Shown here: one piece after another, positions 25,090 to 33,992 of the stretch | How the letters are laid out: each line of letters starts with the position of its first letter | Position numbering within the stretch: position 1 is the stretch's first letter | DNA from: Mucilaginibacter sp. | GTDB taxonomy: Bacteria > Bacteroidota > Bacteroidia > Sphingobacteriales > Sphingobacteriaceae | NCBI GenBank assembly: GCA_028288085.1 | Contig: JAQBOK010000124.1 | Location: 1 to 39,914 of the forward strand | Direction of reading: 5' to 3' | DNA length: 39,914 nt | The notes under the pieces: model-generated | Database searches by the model: none | What the model saw: the letters and a program-made list of their open reading frames with translations, nothing else | What the model was told of the DNA's origin: nothing | Made by a program: the position numbers and the translations under genes

Positions 25090-26454
25090 TTAAAATCCGA
25101 TAGAAGCTTCGAGCATTACCCCGTGAAATTTACCGCCATTAAGAATATTAGTATTGGGATAATCCAGGTATTCCTGGCTTACGTATTCGGCTTTGGCCAT
25201 TATATTTTTGGTTAAAAACCAACCAATTGAACCTGCTGTACGATTTACAGTTACATCGCCGGTGCCCAAAATATTAGCTTTCATGGTGTTGTAACGAACA
25301 CCTAGCCAGAAGTTTTCGGTATTTTCAGGAAACCTGTAAACAACGTCTCCGGCGTACTGGGTAGCCCAGCGTTTGGTAGTTTCTGCAGCACCCCTGCCTG
25401 TTACATTTTCGGCAGTTCCAAAAAATTCTAAGCCTTTGTATTTCAAAAACAGGTTACCCATAAAAGCATGTATCTCATTGCTAAAGCCTGGGTTTACTCT
25501 TCCTGAAGTAAAGTTGTAGTCAATGGCATCATTTAATGTAGTGCCATTTGCTACAGCCTGATTTTCCATCAGGTTATAATAATGTGAACCTGTGCGGTCA
25601 CCGCCTAAAAGTGTATTACTATAGTCACTGTTTACGGTGTACACTGATCCTGTTAACCTGAACCTGAAGTCTTTATTTACCTGCTTGTCGAAACCTATTT
25701 TTCCAAGGATTGCAGGATCATATTTAAGTGGTTTGCCGGTTATCGCGTCAACTTTTGTTGATGCTACCACTGTTTCACTAAGTAAACCATCAGTAAGACC
25801 GGCCATTGCGAAAAAACCTGTTTTAGAGTGAAAATAAAATTGAGCACCAAGTTCGGTAGAGAACTCATCCATGATATAGTTTTCTACAAATGGGTTGTAA
25901 ATGGTATTACCACCGTCGCTTCTCCTGTAGTGCTGATCGCCATAGTCAACATCTGACTGACCAATTTTGATAGTTACACTTCTCATAATAGAATCAATAA
26001 GATTGCTATGAAAAAAAGGCAACTTATCAAATTGGATATAACCACCTTTAACCCAACTATCTTCGTGATGCCTTGAGGCCAGGTAATTTGTAAGGTTCAT
26101 ACGGACACCATCAGCAAGCTGAATATCAAAGCTCAAGTTGGCCATTGGAAGTACAAATCCATGGGTCAGTGGTATCAGGCTATTAACGTTGCCTGTAAAA
26201 CCGGTTTTAGTTTGTGAAATTGCTGTATTGGATTCTCCGAGTGCCTGGAAGGCCAGTTCAAAGTTGCCACCCACCTTTACCTTTAATCCTGTGAATGGAA
26301 CTGTGTCTTTTTTTGAGGTTTCAAAAACATTTATGCCTTTTTGATTATTAGGGCGAAAGAATTGAATACCTTCTTGTGCTCTTACACCAAATGGTATAAA
26401 GCTTAACGCAACGAGTGCTACTGAGCCAATTGCTCCAAATAATTTTGTTTTCAT
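25090..26454 (-). CDS. Outer-membrane porin-like beta-barrel protein
   Basis: This 454-residue protein has a signal peptide (KTKLFGAIGSVALVALSF to about residue 26, cleavage after VRA-Q) and a mature chain made of alternating short strands rich in aromatic residues, ending in a C-terminal aromatic residue (EASIGF), as outer-membrane barrels do. Segments such as VKVGGNFELAFQALGESNTA and WLGVRYNTMKANILGTGDVT look like membrane strands. I infer a porin or channel of the outer membrane; the substrate is unknown. It starts 10 bp after the YceI gene upstream and so belongs to the same oxygen-regulated operon, as other proteins in this window that act in the envelope do. Confidence 0.82.
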   Translation of the reverse strand: MKTKLFGAIGSVALVALSFIPFGVRAQEGIQFFRPNNQKGINVFETSKKDTVPFTGLKVKVGGNFELAFQALGESNTAISQTKTGFTGNVNSLIPLTHGFVLPMANLSFDIQLADGVRMNLTNYLASRHHEDSWVKGGYIQFDKLPFFHSNLIDSIMRSVTIKIGQSDVDYGDQHYRRSDGGNTIYNPFVENYIMDEFSTELGAQFYFHSKTGFFAMAGLTDGLLSETVVASTKVDAITGKPLKYDPAILGKIGFDKQVNKDFRFRLTGSVYTVNSDYSNTLLGGDRTGSHYYNLMENQAVANGTTLNDAIDYNFTSGRVNPGFSNEIHAFMGNLFLKYKGLEFFGTAENVTGRGAAETTKRWATQYAGDVVYRFPENTENFWLGVRYNTMKANILGTGDVTVNRTAGSIGWFLTKNIMAKAEYVSQEYLDYPNTNILNGGKFHGVMLEASIGF

Positions 26455-26464
26455 GATTGTTTAT

Positions 26465-27100
26465 TTAATTTGTTTTTGTGATAAGTTGATTGTTTTTATA
26501 TATTAAGTTGAATTGTATGGTAAGATCGTTGGCCACCTTCATGGCGCCCAGCATAAAGCTTGGCGGATCAATTTTGTAATCTGTTAATTTTAGTTTTTGA
26601 GAGCCAGTACAGCTGAGGGTGTTATCGGCATTAACAATTGCTGTTACATCCATTGTTATGGTTTGTGTGGTACCGGCAATGGTAAGGTCACCGGTGGCTT
26701 TTATCAGGTACTTGTTTTTTTGAACCTGCGTAATGACGGCTGAATTAAGCTTATAAGTGATCTTTGGAAATTTATCAGCCTTAATGGTCTTATAAGTGCG
26801 GTTATCCATCGATTCATGCTCACTTTTCAAGCTCGTGGCATTTAAGGAAAAACTGAAAGATGGAAGCGCACGAAGCTGGTTCGCCGCATCAAACTTAAAA
26901 TTACACTGACTTTCCATAGTACTCGATGAGATCATGGTCCAATCGTGGACATTAGATGAGCCCAATACTTTAATAGTCACATCCTTGTCGGAAGATAATT
27001 TATAGCCTGTTTGTGCCTTTAGATTCTGTGGTATAAACCCAAAAACAATTGCAGCTATTAAGGTGATAATTGCTGATATCCGGTTGTTAATATTTTTCAT
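26465..27100 (-). CDS. YceI-family periplasmic protein
   Basis: This 211-residue protein has a clear signal peptide (residues about 10-30, ending NLKAQ) and a YceI domain: KVLGSSNVHDWTM near the start, the KTIKADKFPKITYKL segment, GDLTIAGTTQTITMDVTAIV and the C-terminal DYKIDPPSFMLGAMKVANDL. YceI proteins are soluble lipocalin-like barrels that carry isoprenoid-type lipids in the periplasm. The gene precedes the porin gene by 10 bp. Its promoter has the perfect -7 element TACATTTG and a pair of FNR-like boxes, shared in part with the divergent gene at 27261. Confidence 0.92.
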   Translation of the reverse strand: MKNINNRISAIITLIAAIVFGFIPQNLKAQTGYKLSSDKDVTIKVLGSSNVHDWTMISSSTMESQCNFKFDAANQLRALPSFSFSLNATSLKSEHESMDNRTYKTIKADKFPKITYKLNSAVITQVQKNKYLIKATGDLTIAGTTQTITMDVTAIVNADNTLSCTGSQKLKLTDYKIDPPSFMLGAMKVANDLTIQFNLIYKNNQLITKTN

Positions 27101-27125
27101 GTCTTTATGCTTTTTAATTTATGAC

Positions 27126-27191
27126 CAAATGTAGAGTGCATTGCCGGGGTGAAAAATGACGTACATCGTTCATGCAGGTGATGTATATCGG
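27126..27191 (-). promoter_or_regulatory. FNR-like tandem-box promoter of the YceI-porin operon
   Basis: The proximal box aTGACgtacATCGt (27156-27169, centre 27162.5) and middle box gTGATgtatATCGg (27178-27191, centre 27184.5) each have one mismatch and are exactly 22 bp apart. On the minus strand TACATTTG (27126-27133) matches the -7 consensus perfectly, centred 33 bp from the proximal box. Confidence 0.75.
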
Positions 27192-27243
27192 ATATTCAAG
27201 TGACGGTAATCATTTTAAAGTGAGGCCGCTTATAGGAACTTTA
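27178..27243 (+). promoter_or_regulatory. FNR-like tandem-box promoter of the 166-residue gene
   Basis: The proximal box gTGACggtaATCAt (27200-27213, centre 27206.5) is perfect and lies exactly 22 bp from the middle box (27178-27191), which both divergent promoters share. GAACTTTA (27236-27243), keeping A and TTT of the -7 consensus, is centred 33 bp downstream. Three boxes thus stand in register with a 22-bp period. Confidence 0.68.
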
Positions 27244-27260
27244 CGCTATAAACATTTTAT

Positions 27261-27761
27261 ATGAAAGCCACATTAGCTTTACCCCGCTGTCCAAAAAAAG
27301 TAATAGATACTGCCCTATTTCCGCCTGCAATGGCCGGAAGAATTGAGGATATCTTTTCGTTTTTATACAACATTGATCCTTCAAAAAGCACGAAAAAACC
27401 ATACTTTAAATTTTATAAAGTACTTAAAAACGATACCACAGTTAGTGAAGTTTCCACTAATGATTTTAAACCATTCGAGGCTGCATTTCAAAAAATAAAA
27501 ACGACATGCAACTTACATTCAGCGGAGTCTACTGCATTTTCACTCTGGAGCGATGATGGTAGCTTTTACGGTTTTTTATCCAGGGTTATTGCGATGGAGC
27601 ATGCCAAAGCAGGAGCATTGGCATATATTGGTAAACTTATTGAAGAAGGTGAAAAGAGTAACGATCTGTTATTGAAATACCGGGAAGATCATTATGATGA
27701 CCTCAATTTTAATTTAACTGATAGAAATATCAAGAACATTGAATTGGCATTAAACCGATGA
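27261..27761 (+). CDS. Protein of unknown function, oxygen-regulated
   Basis: I do not recognise this 166-residue protein. It is soluble and mixed in predicted structure, with a C-terminal helical part (KAGALAYIGKLIEEGEKSND) and segment KYREDHYDDLNFNLTDRNIK near the end. It has two cysteines (in ALPRCPKK and TTCNLHS) and no signal peptide. It is divergent from the YceI-porin operon, with which it shares an operator region. The ATG lies 17 bp after the -7 candidate. Nothing specific about its function can be inferred beyond membership of the regulon. Confidence 0.75.
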   Translation: MKATLALPRCPKKVIDTALFPPAMAGRIEDIFSFLYNIDPSKSTKKPYFKFYKVLKNDTTVSEVSTNDFKPFEAAFQKIKTTCNLHSAESTAFSLWSDDGSFYGFLSRVIAMEHAKAGALAYIGKLIEEGEKSNDLLLKYREDHYDDLNFNLTDRNIKNIELALNR

Positions 27762-27846
27762 TCGTCGTTCGACCAATTATTTGGAAGATATAGTTTACAC
27801 CTATTGTTTCTTGGTTGTTGTTAAAATTAGCAACAAACAGGCTCTT

Positions 27847-28083
27847 TTAAAATATGCCCAATTCATTCTTGTTTTTGTCCCGGTAACCCCATTCCTCCCC
27901 AGGAGGCAATTCAGGATAATCGTAATCCTTTTCCCTTAGCACTGTGTACACCAGGCTGATAATAACGACAGGGGAAAATAAGTACATGATGGCACAAATT
28001 GTAGTGGAGGCATTAACAAAGCCCAGCATTGTTAATATAAAAAGATAAAAGGTAGCCAGAGCGACCGCGATATTTGTTTTCAT
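27847..28083 (-). CDS. Small membrane protein
   Basis: This 78-residue protein has two hydrophobic segments (about 3-25 and 29-48) followed by a charged, soluble tail (LREKDYDYPELPPGEEWGYR). I do not recognise it. The region between it and the SafE-like gene upstream is 81 bp, with no box that fits the consensus, so it is probably read through from the oxidase operon, of which it would be the last gene, or from an unseen promoter. Confidence 0.7.
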   Translation of the reverse strand: MKTNIAVALATFYLFILTMLGFVNASTTICAIMYLFSPVVIISLVYTVLREKDYDYPELPPGEEWGYRDKNKNELGIF

Positions 28084-28164
28084 GATGAAATAGTTAAGAA
28101 ACTATCAACATAAAACTCTTTATTAGGTTTTAATTACCAGCAATAAAATGAACCTTCCATTTAG

Positions 28165-28854
28165 CTAATGACAAACCGCTTGGGAAAAAGCGTGTGTCGC
28201 CGGGCTAAGATAGGGAATGTTTAAGTTCAACCCTCTCAAAACAAACCAAAACCCCAGGCAAACCATCAGATAGGGCATTGCCAAATTGATGCGCCGACGT
28301 ACTAATGGGCTCACAAATCCCGAACTGACTGTAGCCAGTAACATCAGGGGGAAAGTTCCTGCCCCAAAGAAAAACATGAATTGTGCGGATGCTAATGGCG
28401 ATGAAGTGTTGATGGCCCCAACGAGCGCGAGATATACAAAACCACACGGCAGAAAACCATTAAGCAAGCCAACAATCAAATGTCCTGCATGGTGCTGAAG
28501 TGCATAGTTTAACAAACGGGTAATTGGTGATAATAGTAACTGAAGGATTTTATTGTCCTTCATTCGAACTTTGAAAAGCCTTGAGAAACCTGCCATAATA
28601 ATAAGCAGGCCGCTTACAAGGCTTACTCCCTGTTGTAATCCTGATAACCATAATTGTTTACCGATAAATCCGATAAGCAAACCTAAAAATGAATAGGTTA
28701 TAATGCGGCCAACATTATAGATCACCTTATCAGTAACTATAACCCACCATTTATTGTTAACTGTGGGCACGGCAAAGGCCAGCGGGCCGCACATGCCAAT
28801 ACAATGCACGCTGCCAAACAAACCAATAAAGAAAGCGACGCTGTTGTTACTCAT
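28165..28854 (-). CDS. SafE/TauE-like membrane protein of the cbb3 cluster
   Basis: This 229-residue protein is a polytopic membrane protein with about six hydrophobic segments. The N-terminus (AFFIGLFGSVHCIGMCGPLA) is the signature of the sulfite-exporter TauE/SafE-like proteins that accompany cbb3 oxidase genes; the H-C-x3-C pattern there could bind a metal. Proteins of this type have been linked to copper supply or oxidase assembly, but the role is not settled. The gene overlaps fixH by 4 bp, so the two are translationally coupled. Confidence 0.88.
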   Translation of the reverse strand: MSNNSVAFFIGLFGSVHCIGMCGPLAFAVPTVNNKWWVIVTDKVIYNVGRIITYSFLGLLIGFIGKQLWLSGLQQGVSLVSGLLIIMAGFSRLFKVRMKDNKILQLLLSPITRLLNYALQHHAGHLIVGLLNGFLPCGFVYLALVGAINTSSPLASAQFMFFFGAGTFPLMLLATVSSGFVSPLVRRRINLAMPYLMVCLGFWFVLRGLNLNIPYLSPATHAFSQAVCH

Positions 28855-29273
28855 TTAATATAGACCTCTTTCTGATATAAATAAAACTTATCCGAACTTT
28901 TCCATTCAAGTATCATTTGCCACTTTCCTGCAACCAGTGATGAAACAGACATAGCCGTTTCCTTTCCGGCATTGGTATTCAATTTGAATGTCTTGTCCAG
29001 TACCTCGCTGGAAGGCCGTATAAAGCGAACTGTGCCCGTTGCCGGTTCAATGAAAGTAACACTAACTTCTTTACCCGAGATATTGATCTCTGGCTGAGCA
29101 TGATCTTTATACACCTGCCTTTCTTTATCAAAATCCTTGTCAAAATTTAATCCTTTCTCATAGTATTGATGATCATATTCGTCGGCAGGCATTCTGAACA
29201 TGTAAATACACATGCTGAGTATGAAAACCATGAAAATGACCATACCCGTAATTATTCCTTTTCCCCAGTTCAT
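28851..29273 (-). CDS. fixH: FixH-family assembly protein
   Basis: This 140-residue protein has one N-terminal membrane helix (about 5-27) and a periplasmic beta-rich domain of the FixH type, with the EYDHQYYEKGLNFDKDFDKE stretch that marks the family. FixH (CcoH) helps assemble the cbb3 oxidase. It sits between ccoG (3 bp gap) and the SafE-like gene (4 bp overlap), as in other bacteria. No unusual feature is seen. Confidence 0.9.
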   Translation of the reverse strand: MNWGKGIITGMVIFMVFILSMCIYMFRMPADEYDHQYYEKGLNFDKDFDKERQVYKDHAQPEINISGKEVSVTFIEPATGTVRFIRPSSEVLDKTFKLNTNAGKETAMSVSSLVAGKWQMILEWKSSDKFYLYQKEVYIK

Positions 29274-29276
29274 ATT

Positions 29277-30653
29277 TTAATCATTAATTGGCCCAACAAA
29301 TGTGGTGCTCACTGTTTTCATTATTTTATTCTTCAGGACAAGATTCAGTTTTATATCTGTTTTGAATGAATGTATACTGGATGCAGGAACAAACAGAAAA
29401 AAAACGGTTTTCGCAGATCCTCCTGCAGTAACTTTTCCCGGTGCCTGGATATATTTTATCTTTATCCTGGGGTCATCTGTTTTTATGATGATTTCCCTTG
29501 ACGAATTTGATTTGTTGATGATCTCCGCATTATATATATTGCTGATGTATCCGCCTGGTTGTTCCTGGTAAAGCATACCGGCACTGCGCATCAGGGTGAT
29601 ATCTACGTCCCCTCTGCTGAAAATGAAATAGCACAATACACCTATCATTATAGTTATTACCGCACTATAGGCCATCATTCTGCTCGTAAACGACGGTTTC
29701 TCCTTTTCATGGATCATATTTTCAGAGAAAAAACCGATGAGGTTATGGGGCTTATGTATCTTATCCATCACTTCATTGCATACATCAATGCAAGCAGTGC
29801 AATTGATACATTCCAGTTGTGTCCCCTTGCGAATATCGATGCCGGTTGGGCAAACATCAACGCACAATCCGCAATCAACGCAGTCTCCTTTAACATGATT
29901 TAGCGGATCAGCCTTTCTGTCTAATTTCCCACGTGGCTCTCCCCTTACATCATCGTAGGCCACTACCAGCGTATGTTTATCGATCATCACACCCTGTAGC
30001 CGGCCATAGGGACAAAACAAGGTACACACCTGTTCGCGTATTCTGCTATAAACCAGGTAAAAGATCATGGTAAAAACCCATATACTGATAAACCCCACCC
30101 AATGTGCGGTAACAGGTTCGGTAATTATCTTCAGTAAGCTGCCGCTACCAATAATATAAGCCAGGAAAGTGTTGGAGATCAAGAACGAGATGAAAATGAA
30201 AATAGCATGTTTTGAACTCTTCTTAATGATCTTTTGCCTGTTCCAGGGACCTGCATCTAACTTTTTGGCCTTGCCGGAGTTTCCCTCGATCCAAACTTCA
30301 ATTCTTCTGAATACCATTTCCATGAAGATGGTTTGAGGGCATATCCAGCCGCAAAAAATCCTCCCGAATGCTATAGTGAATAAGACGATGCAAACAATAA
30401 AAACCAGCGATGCCAGCACGAACAGGAAGATATCCTGTGGCCAGAAAACCTGCCCCAGGATTACAAATTGCCGGTCTATAAAATTCAGCATCAGCAATGG
30501 CTGACCGCTTATCCGCAAAAACGGACCTGTAAAGAACAAAACCAGGTAAGCATAGCTGATCCAGCTGCGCCATTTGTAGAATTTTCCTTTACGAATCAGC
30601 GGGTAAAGCCACTTACGTTTCCCTTCCTCCTTTGCCGTCAGTAGTGCGTCCAT
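29277..30653 (-). CDS. ccoG: CcoG, cbb3 oxidase accessory ferredoxin
   Basis: This 458-residue membrane protein has about five transmembrane segments and two [4Fe-4S] ferredoxin motifs in CVDCGLCVDVCPTGIDI and CINCTACIDVCNEV. Additional conserved cysteines lie in CGWICPQT and CPYGRLQG. The C-terminal part is an Ig-like periplasmic domain with GPIND at the end. CcoG (RdxA/FixG) reduces copper(II) during cbb3 assembly. The gene is 3 bp after ccoP and 3 bp before fixH. Confidence 0.96.
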   Translation of the reverse strand: MDALLTAKEEGKRKWLYPLIRKGKFYKWRSWISYAYLVLFFTGPFLRISGQPLLMLNFIDRQFVILGQVFWPQDIFLFVLASLVFIVCIVLFTIAFGRIFCGWICPQTIFMEMVFRRIEVWIEGNSGKAKKLDAGPWNRQKIIKKSSKHAIFIFISFLISNTFLAYIIGSGSLLKIITEPVTAHWVGFISIWVFTMIFYLVYSRIREQVCTLFCPYGRLQGVMIDKHTLVVAYDDVRGEPRGKLDRKADPLNHVKGDCVDCGLCVDVCPTGIDIRKGTQLECINCTACIDVCNEVMDKIHKPHNLIGFFSENMIHEKEKPSFTSRMMAYSAVITIMIGVLCYFIFSRGDVDITLMRSAGMLYQEQPGGYISNIYNAEIINKSNSSREIIIKTDDPRIKIKYIQAPGKVTAGGSAKTVFFLFVPASSIHSFKTDIKLNLVLKNKIMKTVSTTFVGPIND

Positions 30654-30656
30654 TTT

Positions 30657-31580
30657 TTATTTTACTAATACTGATACCAATTGCTTTTTTGGTGCCGGGC
30701 CTGCGTCATCTGTTTCCTTCGTGCCTTGCGGCTCTTTGGGATTTGAAGGATTTGTTCCTTTTATTGATTTTACATAGTTCGCCACATCCGAAATTTGTTT
30801 GGGTGACAACTGTTTTTCCCAGGTAGGCATCCCTTTTGAAAGTACACCATACTTGATGGTTTTAAACAGATCGTTGATTTTATTACCATGTAACCAATAA
30901 TCATCCGTAAGATTCGGGCCGACATTCCCCTGGGCATGTTCGCCATGGCAGGCAACACAGGTCGTTTTAAAAACAACCTGACCCGCAGCCAAAACCGTCG
31001 GATCTTTTGTTAGTTTTACTGTATTTTCATCCACCCTGTTGGCGGCCTTGCTCAGATAGATCTTATTTGCAATATCCGCCTGTGCCATTTCCGTTTTGTA
31101 CTCGTCATATTGTAGCGGAGCAACTTTAAAAACGTGATAGGTGAGCAGGTAACCGGCAGCAAAGATGATGGTAGCATAAAAAAGGTACATAAACCAGGCG
31201 GGTATAGGATTATCCAGTTCCTGTATCCCGTCATAGTCGTGTGCGATCAGCAATTCCTTCTCCTCTGCCAACGGCCTTAAGGAAAGGAGCTTTTGCCAAA
31301 CTTCGGCTTTCTGTTTCTTTTCCTTTTTCGCAGGTTGCAATTCTGCAGTGATTTGCTCCTCGGTGTAGCCTTCTGATTTTAGAATGATCCTGGTTAGTAC
31401 TTTAAAAGTTTTAAGTAAAACTAGCATGACTCCAATAAATAAAAGCATGGCCAATATGATCGCCCCGTAACCAATATAGTTTTGAACTTGTGGCGTAATC
31501 AGGCTGTGGTCGTCTTCCGCAAATACCGGTTTGACCATAAAGGCTAATAGTATGAATAGCGTTGTGCTTAAGTATCTCAT
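30657..31580 (-). CDS. ccoP: CcoP, cbb3 oxidase cytochrome c subunit, monoheme
   Basis: This 307-residue subunit passes electrons to CcoO and then to the catalytic centre. It has a hydrophobic N-terminus, two membrane helices (about 36-57 and 127-147) and a C-terminal cytochrome c domain with the heme motif C208-VA-C211-H212 and a probable methionine ligand at M251 (KGMPTW). Proteobacterial CcoP proteins have two heme c sites; only one CxxCH motif is visible here, so this is the short form, known in Bacteroidota. The tail is rich in proline and charged residues. Its ATG overlaps the CcoQ-like stop. Confidence 0.95.
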   Translation of the reverse strand: MRYLSTTLFILLAFMVKPVFAEDDHSLITPQVQNYIGYGAIILAMLLFIGVMLVLLKTFKVLTRIILKSEGYTEEQITAELQPAKKEKKQKAEVWQKLLSLRPLAEEKELLIAHDYDGIQELDNPIPAWFMYLFYATIIFAAGYLLTYHVFKVAPLQYDEYKTEMAQADIANKIYLSKAANRVDENTVKLTKDPTVLAAGQVVFKTTCVACHGEHAQGNVGPNLTDDYWLHGNKINDLFKTIKYGVLSKGMPTWEKQLSPKQISDVANYVKSIKGTNPSNPKEPQGTKETDDAGPAPKKQLVSVLVK

Positions 31581-31768
31581 GGCTCCAAAGATTTAGTTGA
31601 ATTAATGGTGCTGTCTTCCAAAGGCAGGTCGCTCATGTGTTCAATATGTGATTTCCGGATACGGATGAGCATGATGCTAACTACAATAAAAAATACGAAG
31701 AATATACCCAATGAGAAAAGCAGGTAGGCTTGGTTCCCATTTATGTTTTCTGTGAATTGCTTAAACAT
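31577..31768 (-). CDS. CcoQ-like small membrane protein
   Basis: This 63-residue protein has one membrane helix (LLFSLGIFFVFFIVVSIMLI, about 16-36) followed by a charged tail. Its place between ccoNO and ccoP, 8 bp after ccoNO and with a 4-bp overlap with ccoP, is that of CcoQ, which stabilises the oxidase. The sequence itself is too short to prove homology, so the name rests on position, size and topology. Confidence 0.8.
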   Translation of the reverse strand: MFKQFTENINGNQAYLLFSLGIFFVFFIVVSIMLIRIRKSHIEHMSDLPLEDSTINSTKSLEP

Positions 31769-31775
31769 GATCTTA

Positions 31776-33902
31776 TTATTTACTGGCTGTTTTGTTTGCT
31801 TTAATGTCTGTTCCTAAGCGTTGGAGGTAAGCAATAATGGCAATGACTTCTTTATTGCTTTTTACCTTAATATGATCTTTAGCCAAATTATCGGCTATTC
31901 CCTGCGCTTGTTTATCCAGATCCTGGCCTGCCTTGTTTTCATATCCCAGCGCATATGGGACCCCCAGTGTACGCATGGCGTTGATTTTCTTTTTGGTAAG
32001 CGAGGTATCGAGATTTTGAGTAATGAGCCAATCATAATTTGGCATGATACTTCCCGGCGACATCAGGCGTGGGTCCATTAAGTGATTATAGTGCCAGGCA
32101 TTACCGTATTTCTGTCCTTCCCGCGCCAGGTCCGGACCAGTACGCTTTGATCCCCAGAGAAAAGGGTGATCATAAACAAATTCACCGGCCTTGCTGTATT
32201 CGCCATATCGTTCCGTTTCAGAACGGAATGGACGGACAGTTTGCGAGTGGCAATTAGAGCAACCTTCGCGGATGTACAGGTCACGGCCTTCTAATTCCAG
32301 GGGAGTGTACGGCTTGACAGACGCTATAGTAGGTATGTTTGAAGAAATAGTTAATGTAGGCATTAGCTCCACAAAAGTTCCGACAAGAATAACCAACAGC
32401 GCTGCGATCAGCATTTTGATCGGTTTGCGCTCCAGCCTGCGGTGCCAGGCACCTTCCCTGACAATAGTATGAACAGGCTCCAGGGGCATGGCTTGAGCAG
32501 CCTCGTTGGCTAACAATTTGCCCTGCAAAGCAGTACGGGTAAGGTTATAAGCCATCACAATAACGCCGAACAGGTACATGGCGCCGCCTGCGGAACGCAT
32601 CATGTGCATTGGCAATATCTGTAAGGTAGTTTCCAAAAAGTTAGGATATTTCAGTATGCCTTCCGGTGTAAACTCCTTAAGCATCAGGCTTTGGGTAAAG
32701 CCGGCCCAGTACATCGGAATGGCATAGAAAAGTATTCCCAGCGTACCGATCCAGAAATGGAATGAGGCCAGCTTTTTGGAAAACAATTCAGTTTTATAAA
32801 TTCGGGGTATTAACCAGTATAGGATAGCAAACGTGAGGAAGCCATTCCAGCCAAGTGCACCAACGTGCACGTGTGCAATGATCCAATCGCTGAAGTGGGC
32901 GAAACCATTAACGAATTTCAGAGATAACATCGGACCTTCAAAGGTGGCCATACCATAGGCTGTTAAACCAACCACCATAAACTTTAGCGTCACATCATCC
33001 CTTACTTTATCCCAGGCACCGCGCAGGGTAAGCAACCCGTTGATCATCCCGCCCCAGCTTGGAGCGATGAGCATAATAGAAAACGCCACACCCAATGACT
33101 GCGCCCAGCCGGGCAACGTAGTGTACAATAAATGGTGCGGCCCTGCCCAGATATAAATAAATATCAGCGCCCAAAAATGCAGGATACTCAGCTTGTAAGA
33201 ATAGATTGGGCGGTTTGCCATTTTAGGCAAAAAATAATACATCATTCCTAAATACGGGGTAGTTAGGAAAAACGCCACTGCATTATGCCCATACCACCAC
33301 TGTACTAAAGCATCCTGAACACCGGCATAAACCATGTAGCTTTTAAAGGCTGATACCGGCAGTTCCAATGAATTAACGATATGCAATACTGCGATAGTAA
33401 CAAACGTGGCTATGTAAAACCAGATGGCTACATATAAATGGCGCTCCCTGCGTTTAAATATGGTGCCGAACATGTTAATGCCGAACACTACCCATATTAA
33501 AGTAATGGCAATATCAATGGGCCATTCCAATTCTGCGTATTCATGGGAAGTGGTCAATCCTAATGGAAGCGTGATCACAGCAGAAACGATGATAAATTGC
33601 CATCCCCAGAAATGAATGTAGCTTAAGGCATCGCTAAACATACGTGCCTTTAACAAACGTTGCAGGGAATAATAGACACCCATAAAAATAGCGTTGCCTA
33701 CGAATGCGAAAATAACCGCGTTGGTGTGCAGCGGCCTGATGCGCCCATAGGTGGTATATTGATTACCCATGTTTGCGGCCGGATGGTATAATTGTATGGC
33801 GATGATCAAACCAACGGTCATGCCGATTATACCCCAAATAACGGTGGCTATACCAAAGTTTCGGACGATCTTGTTATCGTAATAAAATTTTTCGGGCTGC
33901 AT
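31776..33902 (-). CDS. ccoNO: CcoN-CcoO fusion, cbb3 oxidase catalytic subunit
   Basis: This 708-residue protein joins the copper-heme catalytic subunit CcoN (about 1-470) with the cytochrome c subunit CcoO (about 490-700). In CcoN the ligands visible are H59 (RPLHTN), H206 (WWYGHN), H256 and H257 (GPHHLLY) and H344/H346 (AHVHVG), which match the low-spin heme, copper B and heme b3 sites. CcoO carries the heme c motif C548-SN-C551-H552 and M620 in GSIMPNYDWL. The two halves are connected by a membrane anchor (about 496-513). cbb3 oxidases reduce oxygen at very low concentrations and pump protons. Fused CcoNO is common in Bacteroidota. The promoter has two boxes and a good -7 element. Confidence 0.97.
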   Translation of the reverse strand: MQPEKFYYDNKIVRNFGIATVIWGIIGMTVGLIIAIQLYHPAANMGNQYTTYGRIRPLHTNAVIFAFVGNAIFMGVYYSLQRLLKARMFSDALSYIHFWGWQFIIVSAVITLPLGLTTSHEYAELEWPIDIAITLIWVVFGINMFGTIFKRRERHLYVAIWFYIATFVTIAVLHIVNSLELPVSAFKSYMVYAGVQDALVQWWYGHNAVAFFLTTPYLGMMYYFLPKMANRPIYSYKLSILHFWALIFIYIWAGPHHLLYTTLPGWAQSLGVAFSIMLIAPSWGGMINGLLTLRGAWDKVRDDVTLKFMVVGLTAYGMATFEGPMLSLKFVNGFAHFSDWIIAHVHVGALGWNGFLTFAILYWLIPRIYKTELFSKKLASFHFWIGTLGILFYAIPMYWAGFTQSLMLKEFTPEGILKYPNFLETTLQILPMHMMRSAGGAMYLFGVIVMAYNLTRTALQGKLLANEAAQAMPLEPVHTIVREGAWHRRLERKPIKMLIAALLVILVGTFVELMPTLTISSNIPTIASVKPYTPLELEGRDLYIREGCSNCHSQTVRPFRSETERYGEYSKAGEFVYDHPFLWGSKRTGPDLAREGQKYGNAWHYNHLMDPRLMSPGSIMPNYDWLITQNLDTSLTKKKINAMRTLGVPYALGYENKAGQDLDKQAQGIADNLAKDHIKVKSNKEVIAIIAYLQRLGTDIKANKTASK

Positions 33903-33926
33903 AAAATGTGTTTCTATTTATGGATG

Positions 33927-33992
33927 TAAAACTATATAGGCTATGGAAATTGCAGAATGATGACAATCTGCAAAAAAGGTGATTGAAGTCAC
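33927..33992 (-). promoter_or_regulatory. FNR-like tandem-box promoter of the ccoNO operon
   Basis: The proximal box aTGATgacaATCTg (33957-33970, centre 33963.5) has one mismatch; the distal box gTGATtgaaGTCAc (33979-33992, centre 33985.5) is perfect and exactly 22 bp upstream. On the minus strand TAGTTTTA (33927-33934) fits TAnnTTT and is centred 33 bp from the proximal box. The distal box overlaps the last codons of ccoS. Confidence 0.75.
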
